In this document: one piece after another, positions 35,802 to 43,930 of the stretch
Layout: every line of letters begins with the position of its first letter
Numbering within the stretch: position 1 is the first letter of the stretch
Assembly (NCBI RefSeq): GCF_029774175.1
Contig: NZ_CP103834.1
Location: 1,721,001 to 1,785,000 of the forward strand
Direction: 5' to 3'
DNA from: Actinobacillus genomosp. 1
GTDB taxonomy: Bacteria; Pseudomonadota; Gammaproteobacteria; Enterobacterales; Pasteurellaceae
Length of the DNA: 64,000 nt
Position numbers and translations under genes: made by a program
The notes under the pieces: model-generated
The model's input: only the letters and a program-made list of their open reading frames with translations
What the model was told of the DNA's origin: nothing
Databases searched by the model: none

Positions 35802-36347
35802 ATGAATAAAAAACTGTTACTTCCTCTAATTATTTTTTTAGGGCTCACCGTCACCTTTATGGTACAACTTTCTCGTAATGCGCAGGGCGACGATCCTAAA
35901 AAGCTAGAATCCGCTTTAGTCGGTAAAACGATCCCCGATTTCCGCTTGGAATCCTTATTGGACGAAAAACAAATGTTAGACCAGAATGTGTTAAAAACCG
36001 GTACGCCTCGCTTATTAACCGTTTGGGCGACGTGGTGTCCGACTTGCTATGCCGAACACGAATACTTAACGTTACTGGCTAAACAAGGAGTAGAAATTGT
36101 CGGTGTGGATTATAAAGACGAACGCTCAAAAGCAATGAAATTCCTCGCCAGTTACGGTAATCCGTACAAAGCGAATATCTATGATCCGAAAGGCTCTTTA
36201 GGCTTAGATTTAGGTGTTTACGGTGCGCCCGAAACCTTTATCATTGACGGTAAAGGGGTTATCCACTACCGCCACGCCGGTGATGTGAATGATCAAGTAT
36301 GGAATCAAGTATTAAAACCGATTTATGAAAAACTTAAGCAGCAATAA
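35802..36347 (+). CDS. ccmG: Thiol:disulfide interchange protein CcmG/DsbE
   Basis: This 181-residue membrane-anchored thioredoxin-like protein keeps apocytochrome c haem-site cysteines reduced in the periplasm. An N-terminal anchor covers residues 4-22, and the active site is TVWATWCPTCYAEHEYL with the CxxC pair near residue 80. The GAPETFIID cis-proline segment is present. It is the first of three ccm genes here (ccmGHI); ccmA to ccmF are not in the window. Confidence 0.93.
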   Translation: MNKKLLLPLIIFLGLTVTFMVQLSRNAQGDDPKKLESALVGKTIPDFRLESLLDEKQMLDQNVLKTGTPRLLTVWATWCPTCYAEHEYLTLLAKQGVEIVGVDYKDERSKAMKFLASYGNPYKANIYDPKGSLGLDLGVYGAPETFIIDGKGVIHYRHAGDVNDQVWNQVLKPIYEKLKQQ

Positions 36348-36348
36348 T

Positions 36349-36816
36349 ATGAAAAAACTGTTATCTCTTTTTATTTTAGCCGGCTCAGTAGCGATTGCCG
36401 CACCGGTTGAATTTAACCAGTTCGACACGCCGCAACAAGAAGCGGATTATCATAAGTTAATTCAAGAACTGCGTTGTCCGCAATGTCAAAATAATAATAT
36501 CGCCGATTCGAATGCCACGATTGCCACCGATATGCGTGTAAAAACGTTGGAATTGCTTAAACAAGGTAAAAGTAAAGATGAAGTGGTGAATTATATGATT
36601 GAGCGTTACGGTAACTTCGTAACGTATGATCCGCCGCTGACACCGGCAACCATCTTACTTTGGGTTTTACCGGTAGCATTATTACTACTTGGTTTCGGTT
36701 TAATTTGGGGACGGAAGTCCAAAGTAAAACAAGCGGTTAAATCCGAACAAAATTCTGCAACGGCAGAGATTGATCAGGCACGTTTAAATCAAATTCTTAA
36801 TAATAAGGACGACTAA
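36349..36816 (+). CDS. ccmH: Cytochrome c maturation protein CcmH
   Basis: This 155-residue protein is the thiol-reducing/haem-ligation factor CcmH. Residues 1-17 form a signal peptide ending AIAAP. The conserved motif LRCPQCQNNNIADSNA provides the CxxC pair, and a C-terminal membrane segment (ATILLWVLPVALLLLGFGLIW) anchors it. The ATG at 36349 follows the ccmG stop codon at once. It overlaps ccmI (TAATG). Confidence 0.93.
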   Translation: MKKLLSLFILAGSVAIAAPVEFNQFDTPQQEADYHKLIQELRCPQCQNNNIADSNATIATDMRVKTLELLKQGKSKDEVVNYMIERYGNFVTYDPPLTPATILLWVLPVALLLLGFGLIWGRKSKVKQAVKSEQNSATAEIDQARLNQILNNKDD

Positions 36817-37730
36817 TGAATTTTTGGATCATTATTGCGATAGTTACGCTCGTTATCTGTTTAATTGCGTTCTATCCGTTACTAAAAAAGACCGTCAAAA
36901 GTGATTCCACTAAACGTGACAGCTTAAATAAAGCCTTCTATTTAGATCGTTTAAAAGAAGTTGAACGTGAAGCGAACGAAGGGGTAATTGACGATCCGGA
37001 AAAAACCAAATTGGAACTTCAACAAAGTTTGTTGGACGATATTCCCGAACAAGTGCAAGCGCAACAGCTTCAACAAAGTAAGTCGGGTAAAGCCTGGTTT
37101 GTCGGTTTACTGTTAGCCGTAGGTGCTATCGGTACCGCAGCTTATGTGAGCGTCGGTTCGTGGCAAGCGGGCAATATGATTGATATGACCCATAAGAAAT
37201 TGGAATACTTCTATGAGCGTATCAAAGACGAAGATACCAATCCGTTATCCGAACAAGAACTAAATCAATTTGCGATGGCATTGCGTGTAGAGCTGCAAGA
37301 GAAACCGAATGATGCCAAAGGTTGGTTTATGTTAGGTCAAATCGGTATGGCGAAAGATGACGGTCAATTAGCACTGGAAAGCTATGAAAAAGCCAGCAAA
37401 TTAGACCCGAAAAATCTGCAATATAAAGGCAGTTATGCACAAGTGCTGATGTTCTCGCAAGATCAAGCGGATAAAGATAAAGGTAAAGAGGTGTTAAAAG
37501 AAATTCTACGCCAAGACCATACCAATTTAGATGCACTTAGCCTACTTGCTTTCAGCTCCTTTGAAGAGCAAGACTACAAAATGGCGGCAATGACTTGGGG
37601 AATGATGTTAAAACTGATCCCTGAAGGAGAACCGCGCCGTGCGACGGTTGAAAAAAGTATCAACATGGCAATGTCAATGCTGAAAGAACAAGAAAATAAA
37701 CAACCGGCAAAAGCGGAAGATAAAAAATAA
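36816..37730 (+). CDS. ccmI: Cytochrome c maturation protein CcmI (TPR)
   Basis: This 304-residue protein is the apocytochrome chaperone part of the CcmFHI haem lyase. Two membrane segments are seen (residues 2-21 and about 92-112). The periplasmic part has tetratricopeptide-like repeats (DAKGWFMLGQIGMAKDDGQL, ALESYEKASKLDPKNLQYK). Its ATG overlaps the ccmH stop codon. In other bacteria it is named CcmI or the NrfG-like part of CcmH. Confidence 0.88.
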   Translation: MNFWIIIAIVTLVICLIAFYPLLKKTVKSDSTKRDSLNKAFYLDRLKEVEREANEGVIDDPEKTKLELQQSLLDDIPEQVQAQQLQQSKSGKAWFVGLLLAVGAIGTAAYVSVGSWQAGNMIDMTHKKLEYFYERIKDEDTNPLSEQELNQFAMALRVELQEKPNDAKGWFMLGQIGMAKDDGQLALESYEKASKLDPKNLQYKGSYAQVLMFSQDQADKDKGKEVLKEILRQDHTNLDALSLLAFSSFEEQDYKMAAMTWGMMLKLIPEGEPRRATVEKSINMAMSMLKEQENKQPAKAEDKK

Positions 37731-37759
37731 TCTATTTTGCTAAAATTCAATATGAATAC

Positions 37760-37780
37760 GGGCGGGTTTTATACCCGCCC
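37760..37780. terminator. GC-rich hairpin after ccmI
   Basis: GGGCGGGT (37760-37767) pairs with ACCCGCCC (37773-37780). Only a short AT stretch (TAAAATT) follows, so it may be a weak terminator or an mRNA-stabilising stem just before mog. Confidence 0.55.
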
Positions 37781-37800
37781 TAAAATTACAAGGGATAAAA

Positions 37801-38385
37801 ATGTTAAGTAAAGATAAATTAAAAATCGGCTTGGTTTCCGTTTCAGACCGAGCTTCCGGCGGAATTTACCAAGACCAAGGCATTCCTGAGTTACAAGCCT
37901 GGTTGGAATCCGCATTAACTGAGCCATTTGAAGTTGAAACACGTTTAATTCCGGACGAACAAGCTGTAATTGAGCAAACATTGATTGAATTGGTCGATAC
38001 ACACCATTGCCATTTAGTCTTAACCACCGGCGGAACAGGACCGGCAAAACGAGATGTTACGCCGGATGCAACCCTTGCGGTGGCACACCGAGAAATGCCG
38101 GGCTTCGGCGAACAAATGCGTCAAGTGAGCCTGCATTTTGTACCGACCGCAATTCTTTCTCGCCAAGTCGGTGTTATTCGTCACGACTCACTGATTTTAA
38201 ATTTACCAGGGCAGCCGAAAGCGATTAAAGAAACCTTGGAAGGAGTGAAAAACGTGCAAGGCAATACGCTGGTACGAGGCATTTTTAGTGCCGTGCCTTA
38301 TTGCTTACAACTACTAAGTGAAATTTATATCGACACTCACCCTGAAATCTGCGAAAGTTTCCGCCCGAAATCAGCGAGAAGATAA
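37801..38385 (+). CDS. mog: Molybdopterin adenylyltransferase
   Basis: This 194-residue enzyme adenylates molybdopterin before molybdate insertion. It starts KLKIGLVSVSDRASGGIYQD, and the nucleotide-binding motif is LTTGGTGPAKRDVTPDAT near residue 75. NLPGQPKAIKETLEG is another Mog signature. It supports molybdoenzymes such as NapA in this window. Its spacing from ccmI is 70 bases with a hairpin between. Confidence 0.92.
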   Translation: MLSKDKLKIGLVSVSDRASGGIYQDQGIPELQAWLESALTEPFEVETRLIPDEQAVIEQTLIELVDTHHCHLVLTTGGTGPAKRDVTPDATLAVAHREMPGFGEQMRQVSLHFVPTAILSRQVGVIRHDSLILNLPGQPKAIKETLEGVKNVQGNTLVRGIFSAVPYCLQLLSEIYIDTHPEICESFRPKSARR

Positions 38386-38390
38386 TCTTT

Positions 38391-38487
38391 AAAACCACGG
38401 AACACACTGATAACTCGGAAAACTAAACAAGCGGTTAAATTTACTGAGAATTTTACATTCCGAGTAATCTGCGTTTTCCGTGGTAAT
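38391..38487. repeat. CCACGG inverted-repeat element with an uptake signal in its loop
   Basis: The arms begin ACCACGGAA and are about 28 bases long, including a TACTCGGAA inner part, with a few mismatches. The loop contains AACAAGCGGTTAAATTT, an Apl-type uptake signal. Related elements lie at 45211-45298 and 50235-50298. It has no coding capacity and probably terminates mog. Confidence 0.7.
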
Positions 38488-38505
38488 TTGAAATAGGAAC
38501 TTATT

Positions 38506-38844
38506 ATGAAAAAAATCGAAGCGATTATTAAGCCGTTCAAACTGGATGATGTGCGCGAGGCATTAACCGATGCGGGTATTACCGGTATGACCGTCACCGA
38601 AGCGAAAGGCTTTGGCCGTCAAAAAGGCCATACCGAGCTTTATCGCGGTGCGGAATATGCGATTGATTTTCTACCGAAAATTAAACTGGAAATCGTAGTA
38701 GCGGATGACCAAGTAGATGCTTGTATCGAAGCGATTATCGATACCGCACAGACAGGTAAAATCGGCGATGGTAAAATCTTTATCTATGATGTCGAGCGAG
38801 TGATTCGTATCCGTACCGGTGAAGAAAACGAAGACGCTATTTAG
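38506..38844 (+). CDS. glnB: Nitrogen regulatory protein P-II
   Basis: This 112-residue trimeric signal protein senses 2-oxoglutarate, ATP/ADP and glutamine status. It has the P-II signatures KKIEAIIKPFKLDDVREAL and YRGAEYAIDFLPKIKLE. The uridylylation tyrosine is that of YRGAEY (the second Tyr is residue 51-equivalent). It ends RTGEENEDAI. TAGGAAC precedes the ATG. No amtB or glutamine-synthetase gene is adjacent. Confidence 0.95.
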   Translation: MKKIEAIIKPFKLDDVREALTDAGITGMTVTEAKGFGRQKGHTELYRGAEYAIDFLPKIKLEIVVADDQVDACIEAIIDTAQTGKIGDGKIFIYDVERVIRIRTGEENEDAI

Positions 38845-38923
38845 TGAGTGGTGTTTATCTCTCCCCTTATAAAAGAAAAACAACTTGTGAAGTATTTAGC
38901 ATTAACATTCAAATAGGAACACT

Positions 38924-39406
38924 ATGAAACAAACCGGCATCAAATGGTTGTGGCTGAGTTTAGCGACGATTATTATTGATCTATGGACAAAGTACCTTGT
39001 GGTACAACGCTTTGATCTGTATGAAAGTGTAAACGTATTACCCGTTTTTAATTTAACTTATGTACGCAACTATGGCGCGGCGTTCAGCTTTTTAGCCGAC
39101 CACGGCGGCTGGCAGAAATATTTCTTCTTAGGGCTGGCGATTGTTATTTCACTCGGTTTAACAGCGATGCTGTGGCGTAATCAAGCGGTCAAAAAATTGG
39201 AAAATTCTGCGTATGCCCTAATTATCGGTGGTGCTATCGGCAATGCGATTGACCGTGCTTATAATGGTTATGTGGTTGATTTCTTTGATTTTTATTGGGA
39301 TATTTATCATTATCCCGTGTTTAATGTGGCGGATATTGCCATTGTAGTGGGTGCAGGATTGCTCATCTTGGAAGCATTCCTCGACAAAAAGAAAAAGAGT
39401 GATTAA
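38924..39406 (+). CDS. lspA: Lipoprotein signal peptidase (SPase II)
   Basis: This 160-residue inner-membrane aspartic protease cleaves prolipoprotein signals. Four membrane segments are present, with the catalytic aspartates in GGAIGNAIDRAYNGYVVDFFDF and FNVADIAIV. It starts the lspA-ispH-sdhE run; the ispH ATG follows its stop codon directly. It would serve LptM and the patatin lipoprotein of this window. Confidence 0.96.
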   Translation: MKQTGIKWLWLSLATIIIDLWTKYLVVQRFDLYESVNVLPVFNLTYVRNYGAAFSFLADHGGWQKYFFLGLAIVISLGLTAMLWRNQAVKKLENSAYALIIGGAIGNAIDRAYNGYVVDFFDFYWDIYHYPVFNVADIAIVVGAGLLILEAFLDKKKKSD

Positions 39407-40351
39407 ATGAATATTTTATTAGCAAACCCAAGAGGTTTCTGTGCCGGCGTTGATCGAGCGATTTCGATTGTAGAACTCGCCCTTGAAATCCACGGCGCAC
39501 CGATTTATGTACGTCACGAAGTGGTACACAACCGCTTTGTGGTGGACGGCTTAAAAGCCAAAGGTGCGGTATTTGTCGAAGAATTGGATGAAGTACCGGA
39601 TGATGCGATTGTGATTTTCTCGGCACACGGTGTCTCGCAAGCGGTTCGCCAAGAAGCAAAACAGCGCGGTTTAAAAGTGTTTGATGCAACTTGCCCGTTA
39701 GTCACCAAAGTACATATGCAAGTGGCGCGTGCCAGCAAAAAAGGTACCAAAGCGATTTTAATCGGACACGAAGGCCATCCGGAAGTGATCGGCACGATGG
39801 GACAATATGACAACCAAGACGCTGGCATTTTCTTGGTGGAATCGGTTGAAGATATTGCAAAACTGCCGGTCAGCAATCAAGACGAACTGACCTTTATGAC
39901 GCAAACCACGCTTTCGATTGACGATACCAGCGGTGTGATTGAAGCGTTAAAAGAGAAATATCCGGCGATTCAAGGCCCGCGTAAAAACGATATTTGTTAT
40001 GCGACAACCAATCGCCAACAAGCGGTAAGAGAATTGGCGAAGCAATCACAACTGGTATTAGTGGTCGGTTCCAAAAACTCGTCAAATTCCAACCGCTTGG
40101 CAGAACTCGCTTCACGTATGGGTGTACCGGCTAAATTGATTGACGGTCCGCAAGATATTGATCCGAACTGGTTGGAAGGTGTAGAAACTATCGGTATTAC
40201 CGCCGGTGCTTCGGCACCGGAAATTCTAGTGCAATCGGTGGTTGAACATTTAAAAACTTTAGGCGTAACCGGTGTGAGCAATTTAGAAGGTTGCGAAGAA
40301 AATATGGTGTTTGAAGTACCGAAAGAACTACGTATTCATGAGGTGAAATAA
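39407..40351 (+). CDS. ispH: 4-hydroxy-3-methylbut-2-enyl diphosphate reductase
   Basis: This 314-residue iron-sulfur enzyme makes IPP and DMAPP in the last step of the MEP isoprenoid pathway. It starts MNILLANPRGFCAGVDRAI, with the first cluster cysteine in FCAGV. The second and third are in DATCPLV and DICYATTNRQ. The substrate-binding His residues lie in EVVHNRFVV and the HEGHPEV segment. It abuts lspA and overlaps sdhE by one base. Confidence 0.97.
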   Translation: MNILLANPRGFCAGVDRAISIVELALEIHGAPIYVRHEVVHNRFVVDGLKAKGAVFVEELDEVPDDAIVIFSAHGVSQAVRQEAKQRGLKVFDATCPLVTKVHMQVARASKKGTKAILIGHEGHPEVIGTMGQYDNQDAGIFLVESVEDIAKLPVSNQDELTFMTQTTLSIDDTSGVIEALKEKYPAIQGPRKNDICYATTNRQQAVRELAKQSQLVLVVGSKNSSNSNRLAELASRMGVPAKLIDGPQDIDPNWLEGVETIGITAGASAPEILVQSVVEHLKTLGVTGVSNLEGCEENMVFEVPKELRIHEVK

Positions 40352-40599
40352 TGGCTGAATTAAATCGTTTTAGAATTGAGTGGGAATGTCGCCGCGGTAT
40401 GCGCGAATTAGACAAAATGATTATGCCTTTTTACAAGGAACATTTTGATGATTTAAGCGAAGCACAGCAACAAACTTTTGTGGCAATGCTTAAATATACC
40501 GATCCGGAATTATTCCGTTGGTTTATGCACCAAGCCCCTGCTCCAACGCAAGAAATGGCTGATTTAATCGAGTTGATTCGCTCTAAAATTGAGCGTTAA
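40351..40599 (+). CDS. sdhE: FAD assembly factor SdhE
   Basis: This 82-residue protein promotes covalent attachment of FAD to succinate dehydrogenase and fumarate reductase flavoproteins. The hallmark RGMRELD motif (CRRGMRELDKMIMPFY) is present near residue 14-20. It overlaps the ispH stop codon (TAATG). The client here is presumably FrdA, encoded at 47.1-48.9 kb. Confidence 0.92.
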   Translation: MAELNRFRIEWECRRGMRELDKMIMPFYKEHFDDLSEAQQQTFVAMLKYTDPELFRWFMHQAPAPTQEMADLIELIRSKIER

Positions 40600-40610
40600 T
40601 CGCTCATCAC

Positions 40611-40653
40611 AAGCGGTCGTTTTTAGTAAAATTTTTGCTAAAAACGACCGCTT
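40611..40653. terminator. Bidirectional terminator built from inverted uptake signals
   Basis: AAGCGGTCGTTTTTAG (40611-40626) pairs perfectly with its complement at 40638-40653, between the convergent sdhE and chuY-like genes. Confidence 0.85.
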
Positions 40654-40666
40654 TTCGATCCGCTGC

Positions 40667-41266
40667 TTATTGGCAAACGGATAAGATTTTATGCTTTAAT
40701 CCTTCGTTTTTAAGTACGGACAAAACCGCATTAGCTAATGCTTTACGGCTCATATAACTGCCGGGTAGTTCCGCTGCATTTTCAATTAAACGGAAGGTTT
40801 CGCCTTCGCTCGTATTTAGTCCGCACGGACGTAAAATCGTCCAGTTTAGCGAGCTTTCACGCAGTAAGTTTTCCGCCTGTGTTTTTTCTTGTAGTGCTTC
40901 ACCCAATACTTGTTTTACCGGCTCAGATAAAAATGCCCATTGTTCGCCGCAACCCATACTGGTAATAAAAATAAAACGAGCGGCAGGTGCATATTTCAGC
41001 ATGGCACGAATAATATTGATATTACCGGTAGCATCGCTACGTACACCGTCTTTTTTGCCACCGATATAGCTGATCACCACTTTTGGCGAATATTGCTGCA
41101 TCACCGCTTCACAAGCTTCTAAAGACATCACATCGGCAACAGTTGTTTGACGATCCGCAAAAAACGGATCTGTCGAAGGTTGGCGCAATACCGAGACGAT
41201 TGGCTGATCAGCCGCCGCCAGTAATGCGCGTCCGGCTAAGCCGTTGGCTCCAAATAATAAAATCAT
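40667..41266 (-). CDS. ChuY-like NAD(P)-binding protein, probable anaerobilin reductase
   Basis: This 199-residue protein has a short-chain-dehydrogenase-like Rossmann fold, starting MILLFGANGLAGRALLAAA with the dinucleotide-binding GANGLAG. The segments VVISYIGGKKDG and FIFITSMGCGEQWAFLSEPVK fit the NAD(P)-binding family that includes ChuY. In E. coli O157, ChuY reduces anaerobilin, the product of ChuW. Here its ATG overlaps the stop codon of the HutWX gene (TAATG), so the two are translationally coupled, which supports this role. Confidence 0.78.
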   Translation of the reverse strand: MILLFGANGLAGRALLAAADQPIVSVLRQPSTDPFFADRQTTVADVMSLEACEAVMQQYSPKVVISYIGGKKDGVRSDATGNINIIRAMLKYAPAARFIFITSMGCGEQWAFLSEPVKQVLGEALQEKTQAENLLRESSLNWTILRPCGLNTSEGETFRLIENAAELPGSYMSRKALANAVLSVLKNEGLKHKILSVCQ

Positions 41267-43089
41267 TATTTACCCTTGATTAATTGACGCATAAAATCGA
41301 TTTGGTTTTGACGTAAGTTACGCGCTTCATCACGTCCGACAAAGATTTTAAACATTGCGCCGCCTTGATGGTTAATAAAGTTAAGCGATACGGTATGTTT
41401 GCCCATAAATGGACGCTCAAGTAAATAAATCGCCGCACAGTTTTCATAACGTAGGTGACCGTGTACGCCACCTTCCTGACCGTGGTCGAAGTTGTAAAAA
41501 CCTCTGCCGATTTGACCGCTTGGTAGCTTGCCGGTGACCTCAACCACTGCATCCGGCGTGTGTGCAATAAAGGTCACCGCATCTTCTAGCATTGCTAACG
41601 CTTGCATGATTTCCACAAAACGTGCGCCGTCCGTTTTTATGACCATTTCCGCCGGTAAGCAACTAATCACTTCTTCTAAGCTGCATTGTTTCATACCGGC
41701 AACCATTTCTAAAATTTGTCCCGGATTTTCGGCAAGTGATTGACGTAATTCGCTTAATTGTTCTTCACTTAATTTAACCATGCTGTTCTCCTTTTTATCT
41801 TCTGTGGGTAACGTGAGCATTAATTTGCGGATCAAGGTCGGTGACCAATATCGACCGCTAATATTCAAGCGAGCGATGCCTTCTTGATCAATGTTTAATA
41901 AAGATAATTGCTGCCATTGCATCAGCAATTTCATTGCTTTCGGGTTATGTCTAAATAACTTAATATCCAGATAACCCAGTTCTAAATCGTGTTGCACGAC
42001 ACCAAGCAACGGCTTATTTGCACCGTGTTTACTTAAAAACGATAGTGCTTTCTTATCTGCCGGTGTGTCTAAATAAGTTTGTAGTGTGGAATGTACTTGG
42101 AAACTATAACCGCCGAAATTACCGCCTGCACCGGAGCCGAAAGCCAGACACGGCATATTGGATTTAACTAACGTGTTATAACGGTTTCGTTCCCCTCGAT
42201 TCGGGAAAGCAAAGTGGTTATTACTGACTTGTTGCCAACCGGCTTTTTGTAAATGCTCTACTGCATAAGCGTAATGTTGCGCTTGTACCTCAAAACTTGC
42301 GGCGGCAGGCAGAGAACCGTGTTCAATCATTTTATTAATCGGTAAAAACGGATAGTTATTAAACGCATAAATATCCAAACCGGATAACGGCAGGCTACTT
42401 GCCACTTGAATATCATTCGCCCAAACTTCATCCGTTTGATTCGATAAACCGAAAATCAAATCGGCAACGACAACCGCATCTAATTCACACAAGGCTTTGA
42501 GGTATTCATAAGCCTCTTCACCACTATGTTTACGTCCTAAACGTTTACGAATTTTTGAGTTAAAGGTTTGAATACCGATTGAAATACGATTCACGCCGGC
42601 GGCTACGCAAGCACGAGCCTTTTCAATATCAAAATGACTAATACGACCTTCAATCGTAAATTCGCAATCGTCCGCTAACGGTAAATATTGATAGCACGCT
42701 TTGATTAAGCGGACTAAATCTTCGGTATCCAATGCGGTTGGCGTTCCGCCACCGAAATAAACCGCTTTGATTTTACCGTTACCTTGGCGGATACCGGCTT
42801 CATACGCCAATTCTTCAATCAGTTTATCGGTATAGATTTTACTGTATTCTTGTTTCCACGCATTACGGTAAAAACCACAGAAAATACAGTGACCGGCACA
42901 AAAAGGAATATGGAAATATGCTAAACCGTCTTGTTTGAGGGCGTGAACGGCAGCTTGTCCCCATACGTTCTGCCATTCTTGTTGCGGCACCGCTTCACCA
43001 CCCCAGATCGGCATTAATGCCTGACGTTCAGGGAATGCTTTCGGAGCGGCTTGGCTTGCCTGCCAATTTGTTGTTGTAATCATCATCAC
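41266..43089 (-). CDS. HutW-HutX fusion: radical SAM haem-degrading methyltransferase plus haem-binding domain
   Basis: This 607-residue protein joins two normally separate proteins. Residues 1 to about 430 match the ChuW/HutW class C-type radical SAM enzymes, with CAGHCIFC near residue 65 (CxxxCxxC), YFGGGTPTAL and GVNRISIGIQTFN, which opens the haem ring anaerobically. Residues 437-607 match HutX/ChuX haem-trafficking proteins (MVKLSEEQLSELRQSLAENP, LNFINHQGGAMFKIFVGRDE). An AAGGAG ribosome binding site lies before Met437, so a free HutX may also be made. Whether the fusion is natural or a lost stop codon cannot be told. A ChuY-like gene follows. Confidence 0.88.
   Translation of the reverse strand: MMMITTTNWQASQAAPKAFPERQALMPIWGGEAVPQQEWQNVWGQAAVHALKQDGLAYFHIPFCAGHCIFCGFYRNAWKQEYSKIYTDKLIEELAYEAGIRQGNGKIKAVYFGGGTPTALDTEDLVRLIKACYQYLPLADDCEFTIEGRISHFDIEKARACVAAGVNRISIGIQTFNSKIRKRLGRKHSGEEAYEYLKALCELDAVVVADLIFGLSNQTDEVWANDIQVASSLPLSGLDIYAFNNYPFLPINKMIEHGSLPAAASFEVQAQHYAYAVEHLQKAGWQQVSNNHFAFPNRGERNRYNTLVKSNMPCLAFGSGAGGNFGGYSFQVHSTLQTYLDTPADKKALSFLSKHGANKPLLGVVQHDLELGYLDIKLFRHNPKAMKLLMQWQQLSLLNIDQEGIARLNISGRYWSPTLIRKLMLTLPTEDKKENSMVKLSEEQLSELRQSLAENPGQILEMVAGMKQCSLEEVISCLPAEMVIKTDGARFVEIMQALAMLEDAVTFIAHTPDAVVEVTGKLPSGQIGRGFYNFDHGQEGGVHGHLRYENCAAIYLLERPFMGKHTVSLNFINHQGGAMFKIFVGRDEARNLRQNQIDFMRQLIKGK
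41781..41795 (-). promoter_or_regulatory. Internal ribosome binding site before the HutX part
   Basis: On the minus strand AAAGGAG lies six bases before ATG 41781, in frame with the fusion gene. Starting here would give a 171-residue protein, close to the usual size of HutX/ChuX (about 165 residues). Confidence 0.65.
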
Positions 43090-43118
43090 TCTCTCGATCT
43101 TTAAAAACGAAGAAAGGA

Positions 43119-43160
43119 TTTATACAAAATCTAATTGTAAATGATATTGATTATTATCAA
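43119..43160 (-). promoter_or_regulatory. FNR-activated promoter of the haem-degradation genes
   Basis: TTGATTATTATCAA at 43147-43160 matches the FNR consensus exactly and is identical to the nap box. It sits in a larger palindrome, ATATTGAT-TATT-ATCAATAT. A -10-like TATAAA lies at 43119-43124 on the minus strand; with a start near 43112 the FNR centre is at -41.5, the class II activating position. The AT-rich dyads around it could also bind Fur. Confidence 0.75.
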
Positions 43161-43191
43161 TATTTGTCAAGTTAATAAGAATTATTCTTAT

Positions 43192-43224
43192 AAAAAAAGC
43201 AGAGGACTTTGCTCTGCTTTTTTT
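43192..43224. terminator. Terminator of the glutathione transferase gene
   Basis: AAAGCAGAG pairs with CTCTGCTTT around a short loop, flanked by A and T runs, so it can act on both strands. It lies 17 bases beyond the stop codon of the minus-strand gene. Confidence 0.85.
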
Positions 43225-43241
43225 CGTTTATTAATGAAGGG

Positions 43242-43859
43242 TTAGCCTTTTAAACCTTCGACAAGACGCACCGCATCTACACCGGCATTTGCTTCCACAC
43301 GCTGCATAAACGGCGAGAGTTGCTCAAGGTGTGAAAAATCTAAGCCTAACATACGGCACCAATTTAACATGATATAAAGATAAACATCCGCCACTGAGAT
43401 ATTTTCACCGAAGAAAATATGGCTTTCTAAATGCTTATTGGCGGTCTCTAATTGATTTAAAATTTGCTCGGCCGCTTGCTGGCGAATCACTCGTGTTAAT
43501 TCTTCATTCCCTTCCACATAGCTCGGTAAACGGAATAACGGTACAAACGATTTATGCACATCACTATTGAAAAACGCTAACCAACGCGCCGCTTTCGCTT
43601 TATCACGCAAAGTTTTACTACCGAATAATTTTGCATCCGGATATTTCTCATCCAAATAATGCAAAATGGCTTGGTTTTGCGAAAGTGCTAAATCGCCGTC
43701 CACTAATAACGGTACTGCGCCACGTGGATTCAACGCTAAAAATTCCGCCGATTTAATAAAATCGCGGCTGACTAGTTCCGCTTGATATTCCGCCCCTGTC
43801 CATTCTAACGCCACGTGCGGTACGAATGAGCAAGCGCCTTTTAAACAATAAAGTTTCAT
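43242..43859 (-). CDS. Glutathione S-transferase family protein
   Basis: This 205-residue protein has the two-domain GST layout: an N-terminal thioredoxin-like domain (MKLYCLKGACSFVPHVALEW, the NPRGAVPLLVDGDLALSQNQAILHYLDEKYP segment with the conserved cis-Pro and the Ser-Gln/Asn glutathione site) and a C-terminal helical domain. The Cys in KGACS matches the beta-class bacterial GstA enzymes. GGAGAAAG precedes the ATG at 43859. The substrate is not known. Confidence 0.88.
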   Translation of the reverse strand: MKLYCLKGACSFVPHVALEWTGAEYQAELVSRDFIKSAEFLALNPRGAVPLLVDGDLALSQNQAILHYLDEKYPDAKLFGSKTLRDKAKAARWLAFFNSDVHKSFVPLFRLPSYVEGNEELTRVIRQQAAEQILNQLETANKHLESHIFFGENISVADVYLYIMLNWCRMLGLDFSHLEQLSPFMQRVEANAGVDAVRLVEGLKG

Positions 43860-43930
43860 ATCTTTCTCCAAATTTAAAATGTTTCTTCTCTATTTGCTTC
43901 AACCGGAAAGTAAAGCAAATGTTCTAGAAC

